Shown here piece after piece: positions 1 through 10,427 of a stretch of DNA of 64,000 nucleotides. Position numbers and translations under genes: made by a program. Numbering within the stretch: position 1 is the first letter of the stretch; the number at the start of each line of letters is the position of its first letter. The notes beneath the pieces were generated by a model that had not been told where the DNA came from, did not search any database, and saw only the letters and a program-made list of their open reading frames with translations. The DNA is from Cryoendolithus antarcticus (lineage: Eukaryota; Ascomycota; Dothideomycetes; Cladosporiales; Cladosporiaceae), in assembly GCA_002077065.1 (NCBI GenBank), contig NAJO01000019.1:496001-560000 (forward strand), written 5' to 3'.

Positions 1-173
1 CTTTGGCAAAGATGATCCGTCACACGTTCATATTGGAGAGGCCACGGACGCATACGCTTCTTCGAATCTTTCACTCAAAGACGACTTGCCATATTTATCC
101 TCAGAGACCATGATTTGGCTCGTCGAAGAGCGCACCAACATCCCCAGTCCGAGATACACCTCGGTCAATCCAG

Positions 174-1245
174 GCCTTATGTGTCGTGGCTAAGCACATC
201 TATGGCATGACCAAGGCCATCCCATACCCTACTATCGACAATCCCAACAACATCATGATCCGGATCAAGGCAGTGGGGCTCAATCCTATCGACTGGAAGT
301 CTGTCGACTACAACTTCTGCATGCCAAGTTTCCCATAGCTCGGAGGGCGCGAGACAACAGGCGTGGTGGAGGCTATTGGGTCCGACGTGCACCATCTTAC
401 TATAGGCGATCGTGTGTGGACGAGTAAGTGTGATCGATCGTTGGAGAAGTACGATCTGATGCTAATTCAAGTCAGGCACGTACTATCGTGATCAAAGAGC
501 CGAGACCTTCCAAGAAGTATGCGTTCTGCCACAGCATACTGTGCTTCCGCTCCCTGCATCACTCTCATTCAAGTCCGGTACCTGTCTGGGTGTTGCTGCT
601 TTGACGGCCGCCATGACGCTACGGAAGTGACTCGCTGTCACTATCCCGGCCTCAGCGGTTCGATCGAGGCTCAGTGTCACCCCCGACAGCGAACAAAGTC
701 GACATATCCTGATTTGGGGCGGCTCAACAATCACGGGTCAATTAGCCATTTACTTAGCCAAGTTGTCTGGTATCCAGGTCGTCACCGTCACGTCCGCGAA
801 GACTCGGAGCCTGGCCAAGCGACTGGGTGCTGCTCATGTCATCGTTCGAGACCACAAGTCGCAAGAGGACATAGTCGCTGCGATCCGCGCTATCACTGGT
901 GACAGTCTGGACTTAGCTATCGACATCGTTGGTAACGCAACCGCGGGCTATTGCCTGCAAGCGCTGTCCAGTTCCAGGCCGAGCACACTGGCAGCCTTGG
1001 CTCTCCTGAAGGAGGGGTAGGATGTGCCCAGTAATGTCGCAGTCGCTGCTGTCGAGATGAGACGATTCGTCATAGAAATGGACAATCGGACATATGCGGA
1101 GGAACTCAATCGACTAACCGGCGAAGGGATTGCCGTACTGCCAGATATCGAAGTGTTCGAAGGTGGACTTGCAAGCATCGAGCAGGGCCTCTCGGTGCTG
1201 AGAGCTGGCGATATGGGAGGCCGGAAGTTAGTGGTGCAGATGTAG
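174..1245 (+). pseudogene. Decayed zinc-type alcohol dehydrogenase / enoyl reductase (MDR family)
   Basis: The reading frame resembles the medium-chain dehydrogenase/reductase family, trans-acting enoyl reductase (ToxD-like) branch, which reduces C=C or carbonyl groups with NAD(P)H. An N-terminal GroES-like part (IRIKAVGLNPIDWKS) begins at an acceptor near 173. A good intron lies at 424-475 (GTAAGT donor, GCTAAT branch). A nucleotide-binding part follows (ILIWGGSTITGQLAIYLAKL), and the family C-terminus (GGRKLVV) ends at 1245. Three stops interrupt this single frame: TAG 336-338, TGA 628-630 and TAG 1018-1020. No frameshift is seen and the splice sites are intact, so decay is by point mutation only. 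The first exon with the start codon is not identifiable. I infer a pseudogene; the family assignment rests on motifs, not a search. Confidence 0.75.
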
Positions 1246-2001
1246 TGAACTGATAGACTCCCCGAGCGTCAGTTTGCTTTGCTCTCGACCCGATCAACCA
1301 TCGTCTTACCTCCGCACACATGTCATGTCCCACGTATCTGTCGGTAAAGAAGATGCATGTGGTTCTGTGCTTCTCGGCAAGCTCAGCGAGATCAGTGTAT
1401 TGTTCTATGCTATCTTTCGTTGGCGACTTTTCGCCTGGCACCTTCTATTGGCCCTGGAAGCCGTTTCGAAGAAGTCAAAGATGAATCTGCTTCTTCGAAG
1501 GCTCTGATTCTGACGCTGAGGGCATGATGCCGCTTCTGCATGGGACTCTCGCAGCGGATGTAGAGGGTATTGACTAGAGAGACCGATACCCTTACCTACT
1601 CATCTTTCCCTGACACATCGGCATATACTCGCGCTGTTCATGACACGCGCTGTATGCTTGCCGACGTAATTCGGGTGCTCGACCGAGCCCTGAAGGTCTC
1701 GATAGGGACGCGTGATGCCTATTGAAAGTTGCATCGTGATGGCAAGAGAGCTTTGCGCTGTAAGACGCTTAGACGCTTGCAGGTCGTAGTCGGACTTGCA
1801 GGGGCCATTGTTGATCGCCGCGGAGTGGGGTATGCAAGGTACGGTCGTACGAGTAGTACAGGCGTGGACAGGAAGCAAGAATGTTATCAGGGTTCAACAG
1901 TGACGTCAGTTATCGACAGGATCTCCAGTTCCCTAGTCCGCAGCTTTCACGACAAACACGTAGTTAATTATAAACATTGTGGACGCCACCTGATCCTGAT
2001 T
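1246..2001. other. Intergenic, no gene seen
   Basis: No reading frame with recognisable protein character was found on either strand. It separates the dehydrogenase pseudogene from the tRNA gene and should contain upstream sequence for the tRNA. Confidence 0.5.
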
Positions 2002-2089
2002 GGCCGATTGGCTCAATGGTAGAGCGTCCGCCTCCTACGTCTCATGATTGGCTAGCGGAAGGTTGTGGGTTCGAGTCCCATGTTGGTCG
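2002..2089 (+). tRNA. tRNA-Arg (anticodon CCT) with a 16-nt intron
   Basis: The cloverleaf can be drawn in full. The acceptor stem pairs 2002-2008 with 2082-2088 (three G-U pairs), with discriminator G at 2089. The D-stem is GCTC/GAGC (2011-2014, 2022-2025). The anticodon stem is TCCGC/GCGGA (2027-2031, 2055-2059). The loop has anticodon CCT at 2034-2036, reading AGG. An intron of 16 nt (2038-2053) sits one base 3' of the anticodon, the canonical position for nuclear tRNA introns. The T-arm GTGGG-TTCGAGT-CCCAT (2065-2081) holds the B box. A T-rich stretch follows as a likely polymerase III stop. This is a nuclear tRNA gene that needs splicing by the tRNA endonuclease. Confidence 0.93.
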
Positions 2090-2310
2090 TTATTCTTATT
2101 GCTCCTCTCGATGAGCGTGTTTGATTTTCGCCCTTTTGGACTCGATAATACACATTTGCTGCCACCTTGCGCTTTCCCGGGTCACATGGACGCGCGCGCT
2201 GGCGGTGATCACGGAAGTGAGAGTATGAAGATGCCGAGGTCCACTTAGTCATATACTGAAAGTAGACACGAGTTTGCTCGATGCAGATCATCGTGTACTC
2301 GGCCCTACGC

Positions 2311-4236
2311 TCATGCCACCTGCTTATTCTCGACTTGCACCGCTTCATTCTTATCCGCAATCTCATTCATGGTGATGGACCCGCCGTGCAACTGCTTGTC
2401 GGCGGCGGCGGTAGCCTTGTCGGCTAAAGCATGGTCCTCAAACAAGAACGCCAATTCCTCTAGTGTGCGGCCACTCGTCTGTAGATGTTGTCAGTAAAGT
2501 GCGCGCAAGTACCGAAAGGAGATCTTACCTCGGGAAAGAGAAAGTAGACGACGCAGATCTCGAAAGCGATCCAGCAGCAGTAGGTGATGAGATACTTCCA
2601 GCCAATGTCTATCCACAGTCAGCAAATGAATGTCTCGAGTTCCTGTCGATGGGGCACACTCACTGTCAAGTCCGATTGGGTTGACGAAGGTGTTGAAAAA
2701 GCCGGCACCTCGTCCGAAGAACTGGAAGATAGCAATACCACGTGCACGCTGTGCGAACGGGAAAAGCTCGACCAGGAAGGTATACGTCAGGGCATTGTAG
2801 CCAGTATTGTAGCAAGGCGAGTAGAGGAAGATCCAGAATAGCACCAGATTGCCAAGGGCAGCTTTCTGGGTGACCAGGAACTGTTGTTGAGTGATCGTCC
2901 ATCCGACGTATACGACCAGAAGTGAGCATGTGCACACCAGGTACATAGTCCGGCGGCGGAAGCGCTTGACAACCAGCGCGAGAGTAACACCGTTGACAAG
3001 GTCCCAGCATGATCCTAGAATCGTGTCAGTCATATTGGGAGAGGACATGTGTGTATATCATGCTCGACGTACGCCCAATGTTGATCTTGCCCTTCACCGA
3101 GGAGTCCGTGATACCGATGGTCGTCAAGATCTTGTCAAGATAGTACGAGATGAGAGTGTTGCCAGACCATTGCGTGAAGAGCCCAAGTAGTCCGGCAATC
3201 AGCACACGCTTCCGCATACCCGGGGTGCGCAACATATCCAGCCAGGACCGCTTGGAAGCCTCAAGCTCGAGCTTAATTGTCGTCTCGATCTGCGCAATTT
3301 CGGCGTTGACGAGTGGAGAGCTAGCATCGCCTTCGGCATGGTACTTGATCAGGATTGCTCGAGCCTCCTCGTGGCGGTCTTTGCTGATGAGGAATCGGGG
3401 CGACTCGGGGATGAGGCTGCCAAAGGGTCAGTGAGCCGTCATCATTATTGTAGCCGTGCAAAGGTTCAGCTTACAAAATGAGCGAGACCTGAAATAAGGA
3501 AGGGGCCATCTGCAGCAGAGACGGAATGCGCCAGCTCCAGTCTCCACTGATCTTTTGTGTACCGAACGTGATGCTAGCTGCCAGAATGGCTCCAACAAAG
3601 TAAGAAGCGTTGAACAATGAGGTCAAGATCGGACGCTCTTTAGGATATCCCAGCTCTCCAAGTAGGGAGGAAGCGGCAACGATACACATAGGAATTCCGA
3701 AACCGAGGAACCACCGGGCAGCGAGGTACATGCCGACACCGTTCGAAGCGCCTTGAAGGATGGCACCGAAGATCATGACTGCTAGAAATCAGCGCTCTGC
3801 AAGAGTTTAAGCTTAGTACTCATGCGGCACTTACTCCAGCTGCCGATGAAGATCGCCCATCGTCTTCCTAGCTTATCGTTGACAATGGGAACGATAGGCA
3901 AACTGCATATAGCTCCGAGAGAGTACATTGCTGCCAAGATGCCCTGCAAAGCGCCCGCCGGATGGCCGAAGTACGTCTTCCAGGCCGGCACAATCTGGAC
4001 TGCGTTGATCATGCCCGAGTCCCAGCCAGACGTGATCTCAATGCCCATGCATGTCGGAACCAGCATGAGGTAGAGGTAGCGGAGATTGCGCTTCTTGAAC
4101 CATCTGCGTTTGGTCAGTCTCAGGAGATATACCAGATATTTCGTGGAGACGCCTACGGTACCGTGTCCTGCTCGACAGCGAGGGTCAAGATGGGGTCACC
4201 GGCGCCAGCATTGTGTGAGTCGCCTCCTTGACCCAT
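2311..4236 (-). CDS. MFS sugar transporter (hexose/lactose permease-like), 7 exons
   Basis: This is a plasma-membrane sugar:proton symporter-like protein of the major facilitator superfamily, sugar porter family. Seven exons give 531 residues: 4236-4157, 4103-3835, 3778-3475, 3416-3073, 3014-2664, 2608-2529 and 2478-2311. Family marks are a GWDSGMINAVQ segment after the first membrane span, NDKLGRR between spans 2 and 3, PESPRFL in the central loop, and ELFPFAQRARG near span 10. About 12 hydrophobic spans are visible and the length is normal. All introns are 49-57 nt with GT-AG ends; the exon 3 acceptor is a NAGNAG (TAGCAG), so one Thr-Val/Ile variant is possible. The start ATG at 4236 precedes a short hydrophilic N-terminus. 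Substrate cannot be told; lactose permease-like proteins are the closest remembered pattern. Confidence 0.9.
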
Positions 4237-5201
4237 GATTGCGATCAGAACCCAGAGTCTCCGGATGTGCGATCGGTACAGGGTACTTCTACAAGTCTAG
4301 CTACGGCGGCGTATTGGCTGTGCTGCGGCCTCAGAAAGAAATGATTCCGTCGACGACTTGATTGTAACACGCAAGGGTGTCGGTCTCTCCAGGCGAACTC
4401 GAGTCTGTCCCGCTGTCTCGGGCGCGATTGATCGATCCACAAGAGATGGCTCAGACGTTAGGAGAAGCAAGAATGGCCGTTGTACCGTCTGATGAGTCCA
4501 CTACGGTCGTAACCAGAGACCCGATCCCAGAGTCACGAAGCCAGCTCTACAGGAAGGCCCTTGGTGGTAATGGCGCGACCATGACCCCATATACCTCCTC
4601 CAACTGCTCACCGTGAGATCCGGGTGCACGTCCCGGCACCACGCTCGCCGTAAGGTCGACATGCTACACCAGCTCATGCTGCAGGTTAACGAGCCTTGGC
4701 ACTCTGCGGAGCATTGTCTCGGCACCATACGATCTCCATGTTTGAGATACGAAAGCTGGGGTACAGGATGGGCATGTGTCAGGTTTCGTGCTTGGCCGAG
4801 ACTTTTGCCTGTATAGCGGCTAATTGTAGAGGGCTGAAATGTTCGAGAGCTTGTTGCACACGAGTCGCCGATAGATCTCAGATTTGCGACGCTACAGTAC
4901 GAGATCGTTGCTATCGCTGGGTCTTCAAGGAGTGAGGTCGATGCCAAGCTTTTCCGCACTTGCCAGAACAACGACCATAAGATCTACAACAACCTTGTCG
5001 TGCGGGTATCGTCATCGAGGTGTTTCCAAGTGACAGCATCCGCATTTCACTACTATGTACTCGAGTGAGTAAAGATTTTTCGGTACCCTCTACATACCGA
5101 TTGATTGCGCCAAACATGGGGTATCACCTCGAACGCCAATGCCAAACGCTTCATCGCTTTTCACTACCGGGTCTTAAAGGCTGCATCGAAAGTTGCAGGC
5201 C
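4237..5201. other. Intergenic; possible gene relic, not identified
   Basis: Upstream region of the sugar transporter and downstream of the cyclin. The plus strand at 4840-5060 can be read as protein-like in more than one frame but is crossed by stops, and no family is recognisable. I see nothing that can be named. Confidence 0.35.
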
Positions 5202-6101
5202 TCATGAAGCCACAGCCAGGAAGTCAGGCCGCTTCCTTGCAGGTATGGCCATTCTGAAGCCCTCTCTCAGACTTCCTTTGACCCCACCTCCATGCCTGGC
5301 AGCTTGTTGTAGTGCAAATACACTTGCTGCGAGTCCGGACTCATCGACCCAGAGGTCAAAGTCCAGCAAAAAGCATAGCGCGACCTCAAGACCGAGCAGC
5401 TGCCGTCTCGAGATGCCACCGACGCTGGCAACTCTCTCTTGCGCCCACTTGTGGTCCTCGAGAACTTTGGCGGCGATGCGTATAGCTGCCAAAGCGAGCC
5501 GGTGCACTGTCCGAGAAGTAGCCGGTACCAGAAATTCAGTCACGCATAGACGAGTGATATAGTGTGCAGCCGCTAGGTAGACGCCCGGGGAATGTGGACA
5601 CCATTTATGCATGCGCTCAAGGTATTCTCCAATGCTGAAGCCTGGTGCAGTCTTACTGAAGAAGCGTCGCGCTATGGCAGTATGCTGGATGTAGTGCTCT
5701 TCGGCGTCAGCGCCGATCTTTGGCGTTGCGATTGCCTCGTGTGGGTGCGCCTCTGGGGAGCCGATAGGGAAGGCTTCGAAAGGGTTCGTGATGGTGTGCA
5801 AGGGTGAGGAGGCGCGTCGCATTGGAGTGGTAGGCCTGGAGATAGGAGGGGTGGGCGGAACATCGCCTGTTGCTTCGCTGAGGCTCTCGAGGGCCAGTGA
5901 CAGGGTGCGAAGAGCTGACAACGCAGACGTGCTTTGAATGTTCCAAGTCGAGTCCGTCAGCCGCAGTGGGGAGTATGATTGAGAAGCTGTGTCGCTATTG
6001 GGGATGCTGGGCTGGCGGGCATTCGGATTCGGCGCTGGAGGCGGCGAATGAGCCAATGTGGCCTGGGGGCCGCCATCTCGACCGTGAGCCCCATCTTCCA
6101 T
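5202..6101 (-). CDS. PHO80/Pcl-type cyclin
   Basis: A single-exon protein of 299 residues. Residues about 136-255 carry the cyclin fold of the PHO80-like family: FSIGEYLERMHKWCPHSPG, then AAAHYITRL, TVHRLALAAIRIAAKVLEDH and GLEVALCFLLDFDLWV. Such cyclins bind a Pho85/CDK5-type kinase and direct it to targets in phosphate sensing, glycogen control or morphogenesis. The first 130 residues are Pro/Ser/Thr-rich and probably disordered, with several TPP/SP sites that could be phosphorylated (inference). The ATG at 6101 is the first in frame. The gene is isolated, with over 1 kb free on its 5' side. The family call is firm; which Pcl subgroup is not decided. Confidence 0.88.
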   Translation of the reverse strand: MEDGAHGRDGGPQATLAHSPPPAPNPNARQPSIPNSDTASQSYSPLRLTDSTWNIQSTSALSALRTLSLALESLSEATGDVPPTPPISRPTTPMRRASSPLHTITNPFEAFPIGSPEAHPHEAIATPKIGADAEEHYIQHTAIARRFFSKTAPGFSIGEYLERMHKWCPHSPGVYLAAAHYITRLCVTEFLVPATSRTVHRLALAAIRIAAKVLEDHKWAQERVASVGGISRRQLLGLEVALCFLLDFDLWVDESGLAASVFALQQAARHGGGVKGSLREGFRMAIPARKRPDFLAVAS

Positions 6102-7387
6102 CCCTCAAGCGAATACCCTGTCCTTTAGATTGATGTTCTCCGCCAAGCGTCGCCCATGAGGCTCGAGGTCGCGGCTTTTCAGACTCCACACGTCGGCTTC
6201 TAACTTTATGATGTGATGGAGCATGTGATCTATCTCGGTAGCGATCGAAAGTCCACGCGTGATCAATCTGGTGGAACGCAAGCACAAGAACGGGGCGCAC
6301 AGAACGGCATAAGGGAGATCTCGCGGAAATGCGACAAGAGCTCGAGCTCCGGACCACTGCAAGGTGTATGAATGAGTCGGGAAGTGCTTCGAATTGAGCG
6401 CGGAAAGTCTCGAACCAGCTCGGGGACGTGCTCGGCATTACTTTGCTTTCATTTCGAATGCTTCCTCAACCCGCATTGTCCATTGGAACCCTCACTTCGC
6501 CGCATTTTCGAGTCTCGCTTGCGTCCGGGAATGACCAGGGTGCCTGGAGAGTCATTTTGTCGACAATACAGTCACTCCCTGCGATCTCTAAACATGACTT
6601 CGGCGCGTCAGGCAAATCAGACCGAGCTGCACCTCTGCTCGTTTCGGCCTGTTGCATCGGGAGCTTCTCATCCCACACGCTAGCCATGCACGACACACCG
6701 CGGGGTACATCAGAGTTGTGCTGTACTGTATGTTTGGATATCCAAGCTCAAGGACCTGCGAGACAACCATCTTCGAATCAAATGCCATGGAGTTCTGTCA
6801 CCGAGCTGGTCTCAGCAGCACCGAGTCACACTACACTAGAGGCCTGACTGGAGTTTCAAATGTTCAGCCACGTAGTCTGCCCGATGAGTGCTGTAAGAAA
6901 TTTCACTACAGCGACGACCCATGGGGTATCCCAGAAAGTGACAGTAATGCCGCTCAGGGTGTGTGCGTAGAAGACGCGAGATCTGAAATCTATGTCGTCT
7001 AACGACAATGTTTGTCGCCACCAGATAGACGTAGCTGACAGCGTGCTTGACTACAGGTTACGCTGGGGATGCAACTGCCCTTTGCATCGCTCGCTGGGGC
7101 TCGACATACTCTCTCTGGCCAAACTCTGCCCGCGTTGTGACCTCACTTCTCGGAACTGCAACAAATACGATCCAGACTTTGCGATGATCTCGAGCGCTTC
7201 AACGTGCAATCGTCTTGCTGGACTAGCGGACCACATGGCAACGCTGCGGGGAAGCTGCCATTCCCATCGGCTTTTATGAAGCATATAAGGCAGAGGTAAG
7301 TCAGTTCGCGGGTCTCAAGGAGGGTTCAGCCGCCTCTATTTTTACGAGTATTTCTTACTGTTGCGTCTATCCAGCTTTCTGTCAGCC
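6102..7387. other. Intergenic, no gene seen
   Basis: About 1.3 kb between two divergent genes (cyclin to the left, epoxide hydrolase to the right). Short open frames on both strands look like chance frames. It presumably holds both promoters. Confidence 0.5.
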
Positions 7388-8503
7388 ATGGCGCCAATTG
7401 CAGGTCTCAAGGAGATGGAATCGCTAGAGCACAAGACCATCCAGACGAAACCGCACGATCTCACATATAGCTACTACCTCTCTCCCAACTTCCGCGACAA
7501 GCAAAGCAAGGACACTCCGACGCTCGTCTTCATCCACGGCTACCCAGACGATGCCTTCATGTGGACTGGGGCGGTCCCGCACTTCCTCAAGCAACGCTTC
7601 CCCTTTGTTCTAGTGGACCTGCTAGGTTTCGGCGGGTCTTCGAAACCGACGGGTCCCAGTAAAGTGTCGCAATATAACTACAAGCAGCAAGCGAACTCAA
7701 TCTTCCAGATCCTTGACCAAGAAGGTGTAGGCAATAATGTCATCCCAATCGGTCACGATTGGGGTTCAGCGACCGCCCAAAGAACCTACCTCTACCACAA
7801 GCACCGCTGCCAAGGTCTCATAATCTTGTCCCTCGCCTATCAAATTCCCTCCGCCGCGCCCTTCGACCTCAACAAAGCCAACGAAGTCACAGCCGCCCGC
7901 TTCGGCTACCCGCAATGGGAGTACTGGAACTTCTTCACTGCCCCTGACGCGCCGAAGCTGATGAATGCGGACCCCATCCGGATGTGGGAAGTCAACAACG
8001 GCAACTTTCCGAGTCCGAAGCCGGAGGAGAAGGGCAGAGATATCTGGATGAGGGAGATGTTCTGCACACCGGGCACGATGAGGGAGTATGTCGCGAAGGA
8101 GGGGAGGTATAAGGACTATACTGTGGACTTGAAGCCGTATGCGCAGAATAAGGAGCTGCAGCAGAGGTATCTTGACCGGATTAAGAGGGATGGGTTTGAT
8201 GCTCCTGTCAACTACTATCATACATTAGCGAACAACACCATGCTGAAGGATGAGCAAGAGCTGATTGATAAGCCGAATCAGGAGGGCATCACGATCGATG
8301 TGCCAATGCTGTTCATTGGGCAGACAGGCGATTGGGTGTGCAGAACAGATCTGATGGAGGATGCGAGGAAGCAGGGGCTGCTCAAGGGCGGATGTGAGGA
8401 CAAGGTCGTGGACGCTGGGCACTGGGTGTTGTACGAGAAGCCGGATGAGATTGCTGAAGTAATCTTGGAGTGGCTAGGTAGGAAGTTTGGAGGCAAGAGC
8501 TAG
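7388..8503 (+). CDS. Epoxide hydrolase (alpha/beta hydrolase fold)
   Basis: A single-exon protein of 371 residues that should open epoxides to diols. The start is the ATG at 7388 in a good context (CAGCCATGG); the frame is open further upstream but without another ATG. Visible motifs, by residue: HGYPDD at 50-55 forms the oxyanion hole, GHDWGS at 122-127 carries the nucleophile Asp124, a YYH in the cap region supplies the usual activating tyrosine, GDWV near residue 320 fits the charge-relay acid, and AGHWV near 350 holds the catalytic histidine. Length is normal. No signal peptide, so probably cytosolic. Members act in detoxification or secondary metabolism; no cluster partners are visible. 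Haloacid-type dehalogenases share the fold, but the cap tyrosines favour an epoxide hydrolase. Confidence 0.88.
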   Translation: MAPIAGLKEMESLEHKTIQTKPHDLTYSYYLSPNFRDKQSKDTPTLVFIHGYPDDAFMWTGAVPHFLKQRFPFVLVDLLGFGGSSKPTGPSKVSQYNYKQQANSIFQILDQEGVGNNVIPIGHDWGSATAQRTYLYHKHRCQGLIILSLAYQIPSAAPFDLNKANEVTAARFGYPQWEYWNFFTAPDAPKLMNADPIRMWEVNNGNFPSPKPEEKGRDIWMREMFCTPGTMREYVAKEGRYKDYTVDLKPYAQNKELQQRYLDRIKRDGFDAPVNYYHTLANNTMLKDEQELIDKPNQEGITIDVPMLFIGQTGDWVCRTDLMEDARKQGLLKGGCEDKVVDAGHWVLYEKPDEIAEVILEWLGRKFGGKS

Positions 8504-10427
8504 AATTTCCAATCAATTCATAAGGCTCGGCTCGAACACTACTGTGCATCTCTCACGGGTCTCATGATTGCAAAGCCATCTTGCGATGTCGGTGAGAAAG
8601 ACCGGCGGATTTACTGCGCTGCACTCGGTCACTTCCGGCCTCTCGCGCTGCCAGCACTCCATCACATCACTGGCACGGTCGGACGTCGCGTGGCACTTCC
8701 TACATTACCGACATTCAGAGAAATGGAGATAAAGTTGGCTCGGACTTCCAAATAGCAGGACGCTCGATGTTGCTTGCACGAAGCGCAGTGCCAACCCTTC
8801 GTTCCGAGTACACTGACAATGCGTGGTCATCGACTCGCAGACCCGGTGCAGCTGAAGTGACCCTTACAAACAGGCAATGGCCAGCCGAGCGTAGGAGGAC
8901 TCCGTAATGCAGCCGCGTAGTCTGGACTACGATTACGAGCCTCAGGTTCGCAGGCCAGGTAATCAAGATAAGTCAGCAAGACCTCTATACCATCGCTCCG
9001 CATCCGAACGCGAGCCGTCTGGCGCGGAGCCGTCGCTGCAGGTATCGTCCGTGAGCACAGCCAGTACGTGCCCTTGTTCAGCTGGTCGAGGGTCAGTTCG
9101 GACGTTTCGGAAGGTCGCGAAGGAGTGAGATGTTGGATCTGCACTGGGATGTGAATCCTTCCAAGGAGCTCATGTGGCTGGTGAGGGACTTGGAGAGTGC
9201 AGGTGACAAAGCTCCGGCGAGCTCGGCCAGATGCGAACGGCACACTTGCAGTCGCTTGCGTGCAGGATCCTGAGGCTGGAGATAGATTTGCTGCGATCAC
9301 AGGCCAATGGGAACAGAGTTCGCGCCAAGACTGGGGCCAGCAGAAAGCTTTGCCGCGTGCTTTCTCTCCGCTCCACTCGTTCGCACTGCCTCCTTCATCG
9401 ACATCATGGCGGGTCTCTCTGTTACCAAGCACATCATGAAAGCCACACTCGGTAACAATCGTGTTATCGTTACCGAGGAGCGGACTGAACACGGTCTGCC
9501 CACCGAGGGTCGCGTATTCCTGACGCAGGAACACGGAATCTGTCACGTCCTCAGGCACGGGACAGCGACAGGACGCTGAAAGCTGAACCACCATGTTGGA
9601 GACCGTGCAACACATTCGTCTGCATGATCTACGGCATCGGTAAGCATCTGTCATTTTGTATCTACTCTCTATACCGTGTCTCTCGGGGAGTATAACGATC
9701 CATCTTGCGTCACTGGCGAGGATCGCGTGTCGTCGATCCACTGGCGTTGGCTGCGGAGACGCCACAAGCCACCACCACCTGCACAGCCTGCATGTTGGTG
9801 AATCCTTCGAACATCGACCACTGCAAATCCACCCAAGCTCAAACATGCACGAGGCGCTTGCGACGAGGCGCTGTGTCTTAGGAACGTCTGTCTAGTATGT
9901 CCACGCGCCACGCCGTCAGTCGTTGCGGTGCTGGACCTACAAAACCAGCGCCATGCCCTGCCCTGCGATGCGATGTCTGTCTCACGGCGCGCCGTTTGAC
10001 TTGCAATGTCGTACCTGCATACATTGTTTGCTGTGTAAGACTCTATTGAAAGACATACTTACTGCACACCTTATAGTGGCGGACAATACTGAAGGTCACT
10101 TGTGCCAGTGCTACCCTGAGTGAGGCCGGCTTGCCAAGAGGAAGGCCTCACAGTCACCCGACTGACTGACGAAAACCAACACTGCTGCCTACCTGTTGTC
10201 TCACTCGAAGCTATTGTGACTCCATTGGATAGCAGACTCGGAACATCACTCACACGAAACTCTGTCAGATCGCCACCAACGCAGGCCTGAGGCACGGTAT
10301 CGGATCCACTATCAGGCTGCCAATCGTCTAGTGCCCTTCGACCTTAGGTACATCCATTCGGTTCACTCTATCCAATCTCGCCTCGTCGATCACGAACAAC
10401 CTATCACCGATAACAATCCAACCACCG
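8504..10427. other. Intergenic, no gene supported
   Basis: About 1.9 kb. A 339-codon open frame exists on the minus strand (8827-9846), but its composition (Trp/Cys/Arg-rich, no domain) looks like chance. Nothing else is recognisable. Confidence 0.4.

Noticed and set aside
2..193. 64-codon open frame entering from the left edge and ending at TAA 191-193
   Set aside because: It overlaps the start of the dehydrogenase exon (174 onward) in another frame and no family could be recognised; it may be a chance frame or the end of an unseen gene.
4501..5562. Overlapping open frames on both strands upstream of the cyclin
   Set aside because: No frame keeps protein character across its length and no splice model improves it.
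6428..7002. Plus-strand frames of 116-139 codons between the cyclin and the epoxide hydrolase
   Set aside because: No recognisable domain, low-complexity codon pattern, and no conserved splice signals joining them.
7361..7387. Earlier start for the epoxide hydrolase
   Set aside because: The upstream codon is TTG, not ATG; the ATG at 7388 has good context.
8827..9846. 339-codon minus-strand open frame
   Set aside because: Its Trp/Cys/Arg-rich composition, lack of any domain and lack of hydrophobic-core pattern make a chance frame likely.
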